Counted from the first letter of the stretch, positions 25,505 to 35,094 are shown. The stretch is 64,000 nucleotides of DNA from Oerskovia flava (GCF_026163685.1 NZ_JAOXSR010000005.1:186001-250000); one strand, 5' to 3'. Translations and numbers: made by a program. The notes: generated by a model not told the origin, from the sequence alone.

Positions 25505-25626
25505 GGTGAGAAGCCAGGACAACCTGTCGACGGGTCGCTCGGCGGCCCGCTCGAGCGCACCTCACCACCGATCCCCTTCAGCACGCTGACCTGCGCCAGA
25601 TGTCCGCGGGCCCCAGACAGCAAGAA

Positions 25627-25658
25627 GCCCGGACCGGCGGAGTTCCGCGGGTCCGGGC
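25627..25658 (-). terminator. Hairpin downstream of lpdA
   Basis: GCCCGGACC (25627-25635) and GGTCCGGGC (25650-25658) are perfect 9-bp arms with a 14-base loop, followed on the minus strand by the T-rich CTTCTTGCTGTCT. It lies 42 bases past the lpdA stop and before the abiE promoter region, so it should end lpdA transcription. Confidence 0.7.
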
Positions 25659-25699
25659 CTCTGACCAGGCTGTCCGCCATGTGGCGGACGAGATGTCGG

Positions 25700-27109
25700 C
25701 TAGAAGTTGATCATGTGCCCGGTGAGGCCGTGGATGGCTTCCTGGAGCGCCTCGGACAGCGTCGGGTGGGTGTGGACGTTGCGGGCGAGCTCGAAGGCGG
25801 TGAGGTCCCACTTCTGCGCGAGGGTGAGCTCGGGCAGGAGCTCGGAGGCGTCGGGGCCGATGAGGTGGCCGCCGAGGAGCTCGCCGTGCGTGGCGTCGGC
25901 GACGAGCTTGACGAACCCGGTGGGGTCGCCGAGTCCGTGCGCCTTGCCGTTCGCGGTGAAGGGGAACGTGGACACCTTGACGTCGAAGCCCTCGTCGCGG
26001 GCCTGGGCCTCGGTGAGGCCGAAGCTCGCGACCTGCGGCTGGCAGAACGTCGCCCGCGGCATCATGCGGTAGTCGCCGAGGGTCATGGTCTCGGCGCCGC
26101 CGATGGTCTCGGCGGCGACGACGCCCTGGGCCTCGGCGACGTGCGCCAGCATGAGCTTCGCGGTGACGTCGCCGATGGCGTAGATGTGCTCGACGTTCGT
26201 GCGCATGACGTCGTCGATGGCGATCGCCCCGCGCTCGGTGAGCTCGACGCCGGTGTTCTCGAGGCCGAAGCCCTCGACGTTCGGGGCGAACCCGACGGCC
26301 ATGAGCACCTTGTCGACCTCGAGCGTGGCGCCGGAGCCGTCCTTGCCCGTGTAGGTGACCGTCACGGAGCCGCCGGCGGCGGTGTTGTCGGTGACCGACT
26401 CGACCTTCGTCGAGGTGAGGATCGGCACGCCGAGCTTCTTGTACTGCTTGGTGATCTCCTTGGAGACGTCCACGTCCTCGTTCGGCAGCGCGCGGTCGAG
26501 GTACTCGATGATCGTCACGTCGACGCCGTAGTTCTTCAGCACGTAGGCGAACTCCATGCCGATGGCACCGGCGCCGACGATGGCCATGGACCGCGGCAGG
26601 TCGCGGGTGAGGATCTGCTTCTCGTACGTGACGACGTTCTCGCTGAGCTCGACACCGGGCAGGAGCCGGACGGCGGAGCCCGTCGCGATGATGGCGTTGT
26701 CGAAGGTGACCTCGTCGGTCGACCCGTCGGCCAGCGCGACGTCGAGCGTGTGCGCGTCACGGAAGGTCCCGCGGCCGTCGTACTCGGTGATCTTATTTTT
26801 CTTCATGAGGAAGTGCACGCCCTTGACGCGTCCCTCGGCGACCTGGCGCGAGCGGTCGAACGCGGCGCCGAAGTCGAAGCTCACATTCCCGCTGATGCCG
26901 AAGGTCTTCGCGTCGTGGGTGAACAGGTGCGAGAGCTCGGCGTTGCGCAGGAGCGCCTTGGACGGGATGCACCCGACGTTGAGGCACACACCACCCCAGT
27001 ACTTCTCCTCGATCACAGCGACCGAGAGCCCGAGCTGGGCCGCGCGGATCGCGGCCACGTAGCCTCCAGGACCTGCTCCGAGCACGACGACGTCATAGTG
27101 GGCTGCCAT
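25700..27109 (-). CDS. lpdA: Dihydrolipoyl dehydrogenase (E3)
   Basis: A 469-residue FAD enzyme that reoxidises dihydrolipoyl groups of pyruvate, 2-oxoglutarate and branched-chain dehydrogenases and the glycine cleavage system. N-terminal FAD motif [13 protein letters not shown], redox pair C42/C47 in [16 protein letters not shown] motif [20 protein letters not shown], and the C-terminal HTHPTLSEA with the catalytic His-Glu are all there. ATG 27109 sits 7 bases after TAGGCT on the minus strand. A hairpin follows the stop. The genes of E1/E2 partners are not in this window; a lipoate ligase homologue is. Confidence 0.97.
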   Translation of the reverse strand: MAAHYDVVVLGAGPGGYVAAIRAAQLGLSVAVIEEKYWGGVCLNVGCIPSKALLRNAELSHLFTHDAKTFGISGNVSFDFGAAFDRSRQVAEGRVKGVHFLMKKNKITEYDGRGTFRDAHTLDVALADGSTDEVTFDNAIIATGSAVRLLPGVELSENVVTYEKQILTRDLPRSMAIVGAGAIGMEFAYVLKNYGVDVTIIEYLDRALPNEDVDVSKEITKQYKKLGVPILTSTKVESVTDNTAAGGSVTVTYTGKDGSGATLEVDKVLMAVGFAPNVEGFGLENTGVELTERGAIAIDDVMRTNVEHIYAIGDVTAKLMLAHVAEAQGVVAAETIGGAETMTLGDYRMMPRATFCQPQVASFGLTEAQARDEGFDVKVSTFPFTANGKAHGLGDPTGFVKLVADATHGELLGGHLIGPDASELLPELTLAQKWDLTAFELARNVHTHPTLSEALQEAIHGLTGHMINF

Positions 27110-27119
27110 GTCGGCCAGC

Positions 27120-28058
27120 CTACGACGGACCGCGAGCCCGCGAGGCGTGATCCTCGTCGCACGCCCAGCGGCGCGGGCGCGCGAGGGCCTCCGGGAGCCG
27201 CGTGCGTACATCCCCGCGCGCCGCGTTCACCTGGGTCTGCGTGACGAAGAGCGCCGTGCTGAGGTCCGCGCCCGTGAGATCGGCGTCTCGCAGGTCGGTC
27301 CCGAGCAGGTCCGCCCGCCGGAGGTCGGCGCCACGCAGGTCCGCTCCCATGAGCCACGCCCCCCGCAGGTCCGCCCCGCGCAGGTCCGCCCCCGCCAGCC
27401 GCGCTCCGGCGAGGTCGGCGCGCCGGTGGTCGCGCCGTCCGGCACCGCGTGCCCGACGGCGCTCGCCCGCCCGGGCGAGACGGCTCGTCTCCGCGAGGAG
27501 CTCGCCCGTGCGGGCGCGCCACGGGGTCACGTCGAGGTCGACGAGGGTCTCGGGCGCGCCGCCCGCGAGGTCGTCGACCGTGGTGCACAGCGCCTCGAGC
27601 TCGGCCTGCAGCGACGCCGTGTCCGGGAGGGTGAGCGCCTCGGTGAGGTACCAGAGCAGCTCGTGGAGCTGGCGGACGACCGGGAGCACGGCGAACATCG
27701 TGGCGGACGTCTCCGGGCGCTCGCGCCAGCTCGCCCCGCCGAAGGTCTCCTGGGAGATGCGCTGGCCCGCGCCGAAGCAGTCGTACGTGTCGCAGCCCGC
27801 GTAGCCCTCGGGCCGCAGGCGGGCGTGGATCGAGCACCGGAAGCCGGTGTCCAGGTGGACGCACGGGTCGCCGGCCTCCTTGTCGACCGGGAAGTCGGCG
27901 GAGACGCGGAAGGTCAGCGCCACGCAGCACAGGGCGAAGCAGCTCGAGCAGTCCGCCCGCAGGTGGTCGCGGCCGGCACCGCGTGCCGCGCTCCGGGAGG
28001 GAGGTGTCGTACGCACCGCACCAGTAGACCCCGGCGCCCACGCGCACGGCCATCTCAT
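27120..28058 (-). CDS. Pentapeptide-repeat protein with N-terminal Cys-rich domain
   Basis: A 312-residue protein common in actinobacteria, function unknown. The first part is a Cys-rich, possibly metal-binding domain ([42 protein letters not shown]) and an alpha-helical middle. Residues about 215-270 are a run of A(D/N)LxG pentapeptides ([19 protein letters not shown] and following), which fold as a right-handed beta helix; related repeats mimic DNA in gyrase-protecting Qnr/MfpA proteins, but this run is short. ATG 28058 is the first start; the conserved domain begins near residue 30, so an internal start is possible. It sits 10 bases from the lpdA start. Confidence 0.85.
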   Translation of the reverse strand: MRWPCAWAPGSTGAVRTTPPSRSAARGAGRDHLRADCSSCFALCCVALTFRVSADFPVDKEAGDPCVHLDTGFRCSIHARLRPEGYAGCDTYDCFGAGQRISQETFGGASWRERPETSATMFAVLPVVRQLHELLWYLTEALTLPDTASLQAELEALCTTVDDLAGGAPETLVDLDVTPWRARTGELLAETSRLARAGERRRARGAGRRDHRRADLAGARLAGADLRGADLRGAWLMGADLRGADLRRADLLGTDLRDADLTGADLSTALFVTQTQVNAARGDVRTRLPEALARPRRWACDEDHASRARGPS

Positions 28059-28194
28059 TCAACCGCGGGTTGCGTCGTGCAGCTGACCACCGCACGCGGA
28101 GCGACGTCGTGCGGCGACGGATACGATGTCGCGGCCGCATCTCGACACGACCCGGACCCGCCCGCGGCGCCACGGGCCCACGGACGGAGACCTC
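28059..28194. other. Divergent spacer, pentapeptide protein / DUF808
   Basis: The 136-base gap between divergent genes should hold both promoters. GATACGATG (28120-28128) offers a TACGAT-like -10 for the plus-strand gene. No strong dyad is visible. Confidence 0.35.
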
Positions 28195-29133
28195 ATGGCC
28201 GGCGGACTCGCTGCCCTGCTGGACGACATCGCGGCGTTCGCCAGGCTCGCTGCCGCCTCCGTCGACGACATCGGTGCGGCGGCCGGGCGCGCGAGCGTCA
28301 AGGCGACGGGTGTCGTCATCGACGACACGGCCGTCACGCCGCGCTACGTCGAAGGGCTGGCCGCGAAGCGCGAGCTGCCGATCATCCGGCGGATCGCGAC
28401 GGGGTCGCTGCGGAACAAGCTGCTCTTCATCCTCCCCGCGGCGCTGCTGCTCAGCCAGTTCCTCCCGTGGCTGCTCACCCCGCTCCTCATGCTCGGCGGG
28501 ACGTACCTCGCCTTCGAGGGCGCCGAGAAGCTGTGGGAGATGGTGTCCGGCAAGCACCACGAGGCTGTCGACGACGCGGCCGCGAAGAAGGCCGTCGACG
28601 AGGACAAGGTCGTGTCGGGTGCCGTCCGCACCGACTTCATCCTCAGCGCCGAGATCATGGTCATCGCGCTCAACGAGGTCGCGGACGAGGGCTTCTGGGC
28701 CCGCGCGATCATCCTCGTCGTCGTCGCGTTCCTCATCACGGCGGTGGTCTACGGGATCGTCGCGCTCATCGTGAAGATGGACGACATCGGGCTGCACCTC
28801 GCGCGCCGCCGCACCGGCTGGGTCCAGTCCTTCGGCCGGGGCCTCGTCCGGGCGATGCCGCGTGTCATGTCCGTCATCTCGACCGTCGGGATCGTCGCCA
28901 TGCTCTGGGTGGGCGGCCACATCCTCCTGCAGGGCACGTACGACCTCGGGTGGCACGCGCCGTACGACCTGCTGCACGTGCTCGAGGACGCCGTCCACGG
29001 CGTGCCGGGCGTGGGCGGGTTCCTCGCGTGGCTCGTCGACACCCTGGGCTCCGCGATCGTCGGCGTCGTCGTCGGCGCCGTCGTGGTCGCCGTGATGCAC
29101 GTGGTCCCGCGCCGCAGCACGCAGCACCACTGA
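28195..29133 (+). CDS. DUF808 (YedI-like) inner membrane protein
   Basis: A 312-residue membrane protein of the DUF808 family, function unknown. It begins GGLAALLDDIAAFARLAAAS, followed by VVIDDTAVTPRYVEGL and RELPIIRRIATGSLRNKL, all characteristic of the family, then about six hydrophobic segments with MLGGTYLAFEGAEKLWEM between. ATG 28195 has GGAGA five bases upstream. Similar genes appear singly in many bacteria and do not share a conserved neighbourhood. Length is normal. Confidence 0.9.
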   Translation: MAGGLAALLDDIAAFARLAAASVDDIGAAAGRASVKATGVVIDDTAVTPRYVEGLAAKRELPIIRRIATGSLRNKLLFILPAALLLSQFLPWLLTPLLMLGGTYLAFEGAEKLWEMVSGKHHEAVDDAAAKKAVDEDKVVSGAVRTDFILSAEIMVIALNEVADEGFWARAIILVVVAFLITAVVYGIVALIVKMDDIGLHLARRRTGWVQSFGRGLVRAMPRVMSVISTVGIVAMLWVGGHILLQGTYDLGWHAPYDLLHVLEDAVHGVPGVGGFLAWLVDTLGSAIVGVVVGAVVVAVMHVVPRRSTQHH

Positions 29134-29190
29134 GCGGGTCTCCTTCAGGGCTCTCGGCGGGCGTCGGTGGGTGTGGGTAGCGTCCCGAGC

Positions 29191-30075
29191 ATGAGCGCAC
29201 AGGGCATCAAGGTCGGGATCGTCGGGAGCTTCGGCACCGTGACCGAGGTGGTCGACATGGCGGTCGCGGCGGAGGAGCACGGCTGGGACGGGTTCTTCTC
29301 CTGGGACGGCATGAGCATCATGGGCGTCGACACGTTCGACCCCTGGGCCGTGCTCGCCGCCGCGGCCGTGCGGACCGCGCGGATCACGCTGGGCGCGATG
29401 GTGTTCGCGCTCCCCCGGCGCAAACCCTGGGAGGTCGTACGGCAGTCCGTCACGGTCGACCACCTGTCGGGCGGGCGCCTCGTCCTCCCGGTGGGCGTCG
29501 GCGTGCTCGACGACGGCGGCTTCTCGGCCGTCCCCGGCGAGCCGCAGGCGCTGCGTGACCGGGCCGCACAGCTCGACGACACCCTCGCGTTCCTCGACCG
29601 CGCCTGGACCGGCGAGCCGTTCGCGTTCTCCGGCAGGCGCTTCGAGACGAGCGAGATGCACTTCCTCCCGCGCCCGGTCGAGCGCCCGGTCGTCGGGCGG
29701 CGGATCCCCGTCTGGCCCGTCGGTGTGTGGGACGCCGAGCGTCCGCCCGTACGGTCGCTCGACCGCACGCTGCGCCACGAGGGCATCGTCCTGCAGCTCA
29801 AGGGCGACCGCGGCACCGACGTCCCCGAGCCCGCCGGCGTCGCCGCCCTCGTCTCCTGGCTCACCACCCGCCGCACCGAGCTGGGGCTTGAGGACCGGCC
29901 GTTCGACGTCGTCCTCCAGGGCGAGCTCCCCACGGACCGCTCCGCGGCGCAGGACCAGCTCGCCGGGCTCGCCGACGCCGGTGCGACCTGGTGGGTCGAG
30001 TCCCGCTGGAACCCTGAGACCGCGACCCCGCAGGGCCTCCTCGACGCGATCAGCCAGGGCCCGACCCGCACCTGA
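29191..30075 (+). CDS. Luciferase-like (LLM class) flavin-dependent oxidoreductase
   Basis: A 294-residue TIM-barrel protein of the F420/FMN luciferase-like family: VAAEEHGWDGFFSWD at the start, ITLGAMVFALPRRKPWEVVR, TVDHLSGGRLVLPVGVG, a tail with helices and GATWWVESRW near the end. Such proteins use FMNH2 or F420H2; the substrate is not shown by the motifs. TAGCGT lies 7 bases before the ATG, consistent with a leaderless transcript. It converges on leuD, with 85 bases between. Confidence 0.88.
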   Translation: MSAQGIKVGIVGSFGTVTEVVDMAVAAEEHGWDGFFSWDGMSIMGVDTFDPWAVLAAAAVRTARITLGAMVFALPRRKPWEVVRQSVTVDHLSGGRLVLPVGVGVLDDGGFSAVPGEPQALRDRAAQLDDTLAFLDRAWTGEPFAFSGRRFETSEMHFLPRPVERPVVGRRIPVWPVGVWDAERPPVRSLDRTLRHEGIVLQLKGDRGTDVPEPAGVAALVSWLTTRRTELGLEDRPFDVVLQGELPTDRSAAQDQLAGLADAGATWWVESRWNPETATPQGLLDAISQGPTRT

Positions 30076-30160
30076 ACGCAGCGAGGGGCGGGCCCCGCGG
30101 ACGGATGACCCGTCGTCACCTCCGCAGGACCCGCCCCGGGCCACGATCACCGCAAGAAGA

Positions 30161-30796
30161 TCACACCGGCCGAGCAGCCTCGATGTCGACCTTGGGCAGC
30201 GTCTTCGCCGGCAGGGTCTTGGGGCGCCAGCTCGCGCGGGTCGCCTCGAACGACGTGATGTCCCCCTCGTGCTGGAGGGTCAGGCCGATGTCGTCGAGCC
30301 CTTCCATGAGCCGCCAGCGGGTGTAGTCGTCGACCTGGAAGCGCACGACGACGTCGTCCGCGATCGCGGTGCGGTCGACGAGGTTCACGGTGACCTCGGT
30401 GCCCGGCCTGGTCTCGAGGACCTTCCACAGCAGCTCGATGTCCTCCTGCGCGACCGCGCCGGCGACCAGGCCCTGCTTGCCGGAGTTCCCGCGGAAGATG
30501 TCCGCGAAGCGCGAGGCCAGGACGACCTTGAAGCCGTAGTCCTTGAGCGCCCAGACGGCGTGCTCGCGTGAGGAGCCGGTCCCGAAGTCGGGGCCCGCCA
30601 CGAGCACGGAGCCCGAGGAGTAGGCGGGCTGGTTCAGGACGAACTCGGGGTCGCCGCGCCACGCCGCGAACAGCGCGTCCTCGAAGCCCGTGCGCGTCAC
30701 GCGCTTGAGGTAGACGGCAGGGATGATCTGGTCGGTGTCGACGTTGCTCCGCCGCAGCGGCACACCGACGCCCGTGTGGGTGGTGAACTTCTCCAT
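30161..30796 (-). CDS. leuD: 3-isopropylmalate dehydratase small subunit
   Basis: A 211-residue subunit of the Fe-S isomerase that converts 2- to 3-isopropylmalate in leucine synthesis, and citramalate to 3-methylmalate when CimA is present, as here. Family segments: [36 protein letters not shown] (the swivelling-domain active-site loop) and the C-terminal tail. It follows leuC by 43 bases, with GAACGAGAGC before the ATG. The two form an operon read leftward from the iclR-leuC divergent promoter. Confidence 0.97.
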   Translation of the reverse strand: MEKFTTHTGVGVPLRRSNVDTDQIIPAVYLKRVTRTGFEDALFAAWRGDPEFVLNQPAYSSGSVLVAGPDFGTGSSREHAVWALKDYGFKVVLASRFADIFRGNSGKQGLVAGAVAQEDIELLWKVLETRPGTEVTVNLVDRTAIADDVVVRFQVDDYTRWRLMEGLDDIGLTLQHEGDITSFEATRASWRPKTLPAKTLPKVDIEAARPV

Positions 30797-30839
30797 GAGT
30801 GCTCTCGTTCCTTGTTCGGGTGGCGTCCGGGTGCGGCGA

Positions 30840-32321
30840 TCAGACCTGCAGGAGCACGCGCGGGTCGAGCGGCGCGAGCGGTGTGCCGTCGAACGACGTG
30901 AGGTCGACGTCGTCGGGCAGGTCCAGGTCGGCGAGCGAGGAGAGCGTTCCTCGGATCGCGGTGGCGGCCGCGACGAGCGGGGACACCAGGTGGGTGCGTC
31001 CGCCCTTGCCCTGGCGACCCTCGAAGTTGCGGTTGGACGTGGAGGCCGAGCGCTCGCCGGGGGCGAGCTGGTCCGGGTTCATGCCGAGGCACATCGAGCA
31101 CCCGGCGTTGCGCCACTCCGCGCCGAAGTCGAGGAAGATCTTGTCGAGCCCCTCGGCCTCGGCCTGCAGGCGGACGCGGGCGGAGGCCGGCACGACCAGG
31201 ACGCGCAGCGAGTCGGCCTTCTTGCGGCCCTCGAGCACCTTCGCGACCGAGCGCAGGTCCTCGATGCGACCGTTGGTGCACGAGCCGATGAAGACCGTGT
31301 CGATCGCGATCTCCCGCAGCGGCTGGCCCGGCGTCAGCCCCATGTACTCGATGGCCCGCTCCGCGGCGACCCGCTCGTTCTCGTCCGCGATCTCCGCAGG
31401 GACGGGGACGCTCGCCGACAGCGGCAGGCCCTGCCCGGGGTTGGTCCCCCACGTGATGAACGGCTCGAGGTCCGCAGCCGCGAGGACGACCTCTTCGTCG
31501 AACGTGGCGTCGTCGTCCGAGCGCAGCGTCTTCCAGTACTCGACGGCGGCGTCCCAGTCGGCGCCCTCGGGTGCGTGCGGGCGACCCTTGAGGTACTCGA
31601 AGGTGGTCTCGTCGGGCGCGATCATGCCGGCGCGAGCCCCGGCCTCGATCGACATGTTGCAGATCGTCATGCGCGCTTCCATCGACAGCCTGCGGATGGC
31701 GTCGCCGCGGTACTCCAGCACGTAGCCCTGGCCACCACCGGTGCCGATCTTCGCGATGATCGCGAGGATGATGTCCTTGCTCGTCGCGCCCGGGGGCAGC
31801 TCGCCGTCGACCGTGATCGCCATGGTCTTGAACGGGGCGAGCGGCAGCGTCTGGGTCGCGAGGACGTGCTCGACCTCGGAGGTCCCGATGCCGAACGCGA
31901 GCGCTCCGAACGCGCCGTGCGTCGACGTGTGCGAGTCGCCGCAGACGACCGTGAGGCCCGGCATCGTCAGGCCGAGCTGCGGGCCGACCTGGTGGACGAT
32001 GCCCTGGTCGGCGTCGCCGAGGGAGTGGATGCGCACGCCGAACTCCCGGGCGTTGTTGCGCAGCGTGTCGATCTGGGTCCGGCTCGTGAGGTCGGCGATC
32101 GGCAGGTCGATGTCGAGGGTGGGGGTGTTGTGGTCCTCGGTGGCGATGGTGAGGTCGGGCCGACGGACCTGGCGACCGGCGAGCCGCAGGCCCTCGAAGG
32201 CCTGGGGGCTGGTCACCTCGTGGATGAGGTGCAGATCGATGTAGAGGAGATCGGGGGACCCGTCGGTGCCTCGTCGCACCAGGTGCGCGTCCCAGACCTT
32301 CTCTGCCAGCGTGCCGGCCAT
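30840..32321 (-). CDS. leuC: 3-isopropylmalate dehydratase large subunit
   Basis: A 493-residue aconitase-family protein. [14 protein letters not shown] at the N-terminus, [33 protein letters not shown] and [12 protein letters not shown] (the three 4Fe-4S cysteines are in the last two motifs) are all intact. It works as a heterodimer with LeuD in the cytoplasm. ATG 32321 has GGAGATACCA upstream and the family's usual N-terminus; an in-frame ATG about 80 bases further out adds a Pro/Arg-rich tail without family match. Control is likely by the divergent IclR protein. Confidence 0.97.
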   Translation of the reverse strand: MAGTLAEKVWDAHLVRRGTDGSPDLLYIDLHLIHEVTSPQAFEGLRLAGRQVRRPDLTIATEDHNTPTLDIDLPIADLTSRTQIDTLRNNAREFGVRIHSLGDADQGIVHQVGPQLGLTMPGLTVVCGDSHTSTHGAFGALAFGIGTSEVEHVLATQTLPLAPFKTMAITVDGELPPGATSKDIILAIIAKIGTGGGQGYVLEYRGDAIRRLSMEARMTICNMSIEAGARAGMIAPDETTFEYLKGRPHAPEGADWDAAVEYWKTLRSDDDATFDEEVVLAAADLEPFITWGTNPGQGLPLSASVPVPAEIADENERVAAERAIEYMGLTPGQPLREIAIDTVFIGSCTNGRIEDLRSVAKVLEGRKKADSLRVLVVPASARVRLQAEAEGLDKIFLDFGAEWRNAGCSMCLGMNPDQLAPGERSASTSNRNFEGRQGKGGRTHLVSPLVAAATAIRGTLSSLADLDLPDDVDLTSFDGTPLAPLDPRVLLQV

Positions 32322-32457
32322 GTTGGTATCTCCTGCCTGTGTCCTGCGGTGGCGACCCTGTGGGGGGACCAGGGTGACCTCGGGTCCTCGTGGGGCTGAC
32401 ATCGGGTGAATTGTGGGTGCTGCTCGAAGAATGCGCCGACTCGCCGTCCTCGCTGAC

Positions 32458-32486
32458 TTGCATCTCACTGTGCGAGACGGCAATAT
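32458..32486 (+). promoter_or_regulatory. iclR promoter with imperfect dyad between the boxes
   Basis: TTGCAT (32458-32463), 17 bases, CAATAT (32481-32486), then 6 bases to the iclR ATG: this places the transcript start on the start codon. The spacer holds CATCTCACTGTGCGAGACG (32461-32479), an imperfect dyad with inner TCTC/GAGA arms, a plausible site for the IclR protein itself and for control of leuC on the other strand. In Streptomyces and Corynebacterium, IclR proteins of this kind (NdgR, LtbR) regulate leuCD. Confidence 0.65.
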
Positions 32487-32492
32487 CGACCT

Positions 32493-33212
32493 ATGGACAA
32501 TTCTAGCGGAGTCGGCGTGCTGGACAAGGCGGCGTCCGTCCTGGGCGCCCTGGAGTCCGGTCCGGCCACCCTCGCGCAGCTCGTGACGGCCACCGGACTC
32601 GCCCGCCCGACGGCGCATCGGCTCGCCGTCGCCCTCGAGCACCATCGCATGGTCGCACGGGACATGCAGGGTCGGTTCGTCCTCGGGCCCCGCCTCAACG
32701 AGCTCGCCACGGCGGCCGGCGAGGACAGGCTCCTGGCGGCCGCCAACCCGGTGCTCACGGCGCTGCGCGACCACACCGGCGAGAGCGCGCAGCTCTACCG
32801 GCGCCAGGGCGACCACCGCATCTGCGTGGCCGCGGCCGAGCGACCGGTCGGCCTGCGCGACTCCATCCCCGTCGGGGCCACCCTCACGATGCACGCCGGG
32901 TCCGCGGCGCAGATCCTGCTCGCGTGGGAGGAGCCCGACCGCCTGCACCGCGGGCTGCGGGAGGCCGTCTTCACGGCCACGATCCTCTCGGGCGTCCGAC
33001 GGCGCGGCTGGGCGCAGTCCGTCTCCGAGCGCGAGCTCGGGGTCGCCTCGGTCTCGGCACCCGTCCGCGGACCCTCCGGTCGGATCGTGGCTGCGGTCTC
33101 GATCTCCGGGCCGGTCGAGCGCCTGACCCGGCAGCCGGGACGCCTGCACTCGGGCTCCGTCGTCGCCGCCGCCAACCGCCTCACCGAGGTGCTGCGCCGC
33201 GCCGGCGAGTGA
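32493..33212 (+). CDS. IclR family regulator (NdgR/LtbR-like)
   Basis: A 239-residue regulator with an N-terminal winged helix ([40 protein letters not shown]) and a C-terminal effector domain ([50 protein letters not shown]). Position divergent from leuCD and this sequence pattern match NdgR/LtbR, the actinobacterial regulator of leucine synthesis genes. No Shine-Dalgarno exists before the ATG; the promoter geometry predicts a leaderless mRNA. The window's cimA leader suggests a separate, attenuation-type control for isoleucine synthesis. Confidence 0.9.
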   Translation: MDNSSGVGVLDKAASVLGALESGPATLAQLVTATGLARPTAHRLAVALEHHRMVARDMQGRFVLGPRLNELATAAGEDRLLAAANPVLTALRDHTGESAQLYRRQGDHRICVAAAERPVGLRDSIPVGATLTMHAGSAAQILLAWEEPDRLHRGLREAVFTATILSGVRRRGWAQSVSERELGVASVSAPVRGPSGRIVAAVSISGPVERLTRQPGRLHSGSVVAAANRLTEVLRRAGE

Positions 33213-33403
33213 TCCGGACAGATCAGGCAGAATCAGCCTCATCCGCACCGGAACGCGCTATGCTCCGACGGCGCGCCTTCGGACGCGGTCGGTGCGGCGC
33301 TGCCACAATGGCTCGGATCGCCGGACGTCGTCCAGCACGCCTGCGGTGCACCGACGTGCACGGCAGAACGTGATCGAAGCCCCGAGACCTGCGAGGAGTC
33401 CCG
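33213..33403. other. Spacer before the small membrane protein gene
   Basis: In these 191 bases TATGCT (33259-33264) is a fair -10 for the two genes downstream, without a clear -35. GAGGAG stands just before the next ATG. No hairpin with long arms was found. Confidence 0.4.
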
Positions 33404-33571
33404 ATGCCCGCCAAGGCGAAGACGATCTTGATGTGGCTCCTGATCGGATTCCTGCTGTACGCCATCATCACGAGCCCGGACCGGGCCGCCGACATCCTGC
33501 AAGGCGTCTGGGACGTCATCATCTCGGCCTTCCGCAGCATCGGACAGTTCTTCACCAACCTCATCGAGTGA
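33404..33571 (+). CDS. Small single-pass membrane protein (55 aa)
   Basis: A short gene starting ATG 33404 with GAGGAGT eight bases upstream. The protein has a basic start (PAKAKT), a hydrophobic helix (ILMWLLIGFLLYAIITS, about residues 8-24) and an amphipathic C-terminal stretch (DVIISAFRSIGQFFTNLIE). I do not recognise a family. It ends eight bases before the PH-domain protein's GTG, so the two are probably translated together and may form a membrane complex (inference). Confidence 0.75.
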   Translation: MPAKAKTILMWLLIGFLLYAIITSPDRAADILQGVWDVIISAFRSIGQFFTNLIE

Positions 33572-33578
33572 GCCGGCG

Positions 33579-34472
33579 GTGCAGCCCAGCCTGAAGGTGA
33601 GCAGCCGGATCCTCGACCGGTACATCCTGATCGACGAGAGGATCGTCGTCGCCGCTCGCCACCACTGGGGCAAGCTCATCGAACCGATCGCCACGGTCGT
33701 CGTCTCCGCGATCCTCCTGGCACTGCTGGCCGGGGCCCTCGCGCCCGCCATGGGCGCCGGTGCCCAGATGGTCTGGTGGCTGTGGGTACCCGTCCTCGCG
33801 CGCACCGGCTGGAAGCTGCTCGAATGGCGCAACGAATGGTTCGTCACGACGAACCGGCGCATGATCCTCACCTACGGGCTCATCACGCACAAGGTCGCGA
33901 TGATGCCGTTGGGCAAGGTCACCGACATGAACTACTCGCGGTCCATCCTGGGCCGCGTCCTCGGGTACGGACAGTTCATCCTCGAGTCCGCCGGCCAGGA
34001 CCAGGCGATGCGGCAGATCGACTGGGTGAAGAACCCAGACGTCACCTACCGGCAGATCTGCGACACCCTCTTCGGCCCCTCCGGTCACGACCCGGACGAC
34101 GACCGGCCCGACGGCGAGGACGAGGACGAGGCCCCGCCGCCCCCTCTGTGGCCCGGTGAGTCACCGGCCCCCGTCCCGCCGCCCCCGCCGTTCTCCCCGG
34201 TACCGGCGCCACCGGCAGGCTCGTCGATGTGGTCGGCGCCACCGGTGCCGCCGCCTCCCCACCGCGCCGGCGAGGGCCCTCACCGGACCCCCGAGCAGCA
34301 GACGCAACCGCTGCGCGTCGTGCCCCGGGAAGACCTGGACGAGGTGGACCGTGGTTGGGAGATCTCCGCCGAGGACCGGGCGACGTTCGTCAGCCTCCAC
34401 CCGCCACGGGACGCCGCTCCCCCGCGGGACCTGCCACCGACGATCCCTCCGCCGCCGCCCCCGGCGCGGTGA
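33579..34472 (+). CDS. Bacterial PH-domain membrane protein with proline-rich tail
   Basis: A 297-residue protein. Residues about 15-75 carry two hydrophobic helices, followed by a bacterial pleckstrin-homology (bPH2, YdbS-like) domain of about 80 residues: EWFVTTNRRMILTYGLITHK, MMPLGKVTDMNY, GYGQFILESAGQDQAM. The rest (about 170-297) is Pro/Asp/Glu-rich and probably disordered (APPPPLWPGES and similar). Domains like this are common in actinobacteria; function unknown. GTG 33579 is eight bases after the preceding stop. A strong terminator hairpin follows. Confidence 0.85.
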   Translation: MQPSLKVSSRILDRYILIDERIVVAARHHWGKLIEPIATVVVSAILLALLAGALAPAMGAGAQMVWWLWVPVLARTGWKLLEWRNEWFVTTNRRMILTYGLITHKVAMMPLGKVTDMNYSRSILGRVLGYGQFILESAGQDQAMRQIDWVKNPDVTYRQICDTLFGPSGHDPDDDRPDGEDEDEAPPPPLWPGESPAPVPPPPPFSPVPAPPAGSSMWSAPPVPPPPHRAGEGPHRTPEQQTQPLRVVPREDLDEVDRGWEISAEDRATFVSLHPPRDAAPPRDLPPTIPPPPPPAR

Positions 34473-34515
34473 CGTACCGCACACGACGACAGCTCACAGC
34501 AGCTCTCCGGCATGA

Positions 34516-34548
34516 CAAAAGGCCCGGACATCATGTCCAGGCCTTTGT
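34516..34548. terminator. Bidirectional terminator hairpin
   Basis: AAAGGCC (34518-34524) pairs with GGCCTTT (34540-34546), and the inner GGACAT (34526-34531) with ATGTCC (34533-34538), leaving a one-base centre and one C-A mismatch. The A-tract before and T-tract after make it act in both directions: it ends the PH-protein mRNA and the tRNA transcript. Confidence 0.85.
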
Positions 34549-34554
34549 GCGATG

Positions 34555-34627
34555 TACCCCCAGCGGGATTCGAACCCGCGCTACCGCCGTGAGAGGGCGG
34601 CGTCCTAGGCCGCTAGACGATGGGGGC
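34555..34627 (-). tRNA. tRNA-Glu (CTC)
   Basis: 73 bases read leftward form a complete cloverleaf: acceptor GCCCCCA / TGGGGGT (with a G-T first pair), anticodon stem CCGCC / GGCGG around loop CTCTCAC, so anticodon CTC for GAG, and T-arm loop with GGTTCGAATCC. The 3' CCA is not encoded. A terminator follows 7 bases later. Confidence 0.97.
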
Positions 34628-34697
34628 CAGGGACTCGTCACCCGAGGGCGACGGACCGTGCGATCACGCCAGGCCCGCAACGGGCTCGTCGTGCTCG

Positions 34698-34770
34698 TAC
34701 CCCCAGCGGGATTTGAACCCGCGCTACCGCCGTGAGAGGGCGGCGTCCTAGGCCGCTAGACGATGGGGGC
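34698..34770 (-). tRNA. tRNA-Glu (CTC), second copy
   Basis: Identical to the neighbouring tRNA-Glu over 73 bases apart from one base in the T-loop (GGTTCAAATCC instead of GGTTCGAATCC). It reads CTC as anticodon and has no encoded CCA. The 70-base gap and identity point to a recent tandem duplication, useful because GAG is heavily used in this genome. Confidence 0.97.
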
Positions 34771-34863
34771 CTATGGTCGACGACCGCGAGGGCCGTCGTG
34801 CCGATGAGAACTCTAGCGCATCTCCGCTGCGGTGTGACCGCTACGGAACGCCGGTGCTCTGCG

Positions 34864-34935
34864 CTGGGGTACCAGGACTCGAACCTAGACTAAGTGGACC
34901 AGAACCACTCGTGCTGCCAATTACACCATACCCCA
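34864..34935 (-). tRNA. tRNA-Gln (CTG)
   Basis: 72 bases with acceptor TGGGGTA / TACCCCA, discriminator G, anticodon stem AGTGG / CCACT around loop TTCTGGT (anticodon CTG) and T-arm GGTTCGAGTCC. The U-A first pair and G73 are tRNA-Gln identity marks. No CCA is encoded. It leads a three-tRNA unit running leftward. Confidence 0.96.
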
Positions 34936-35094
34936 AGGGGGTACGACCTTCCCCGCGCACCCCGTTCTGGACGGGGCGTTTGTGGAGGTCTTACCGGCGG
35001 TGAACATTACCGGAGGAACCGCCGTGGGACCAAATGCGCCCGTTCGCGGCAGGACGCGGTCGACGGCGCCGCCGAACTCTGGCACCGTCTGAAC

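Noticed and set aside
27013-30150. Minus-strand frame of over 1000 codons across DUF808, the LLM oxidoreductase and pentapeptide protein
   Set aside because: Three recognisable genes occupy the region in other frames; the long frame shows no conserved motif and crosses their borders.
32322-32402. Upstream in-frame ATG for leuC
   Set aside because: It adds a Pro/Arg-rich tail not seen in LeuC proteins, while the inner ATG has a clear GGAGAT ribosome-binding site.
34555-34770. The duplicated tRNA-Glu genes as attachment sites of an integrated element
   Set aside because: Only 70 bases lie between them, and there is no integrase or foreign-looking gene nearby; a simple tandem duplication explains them.
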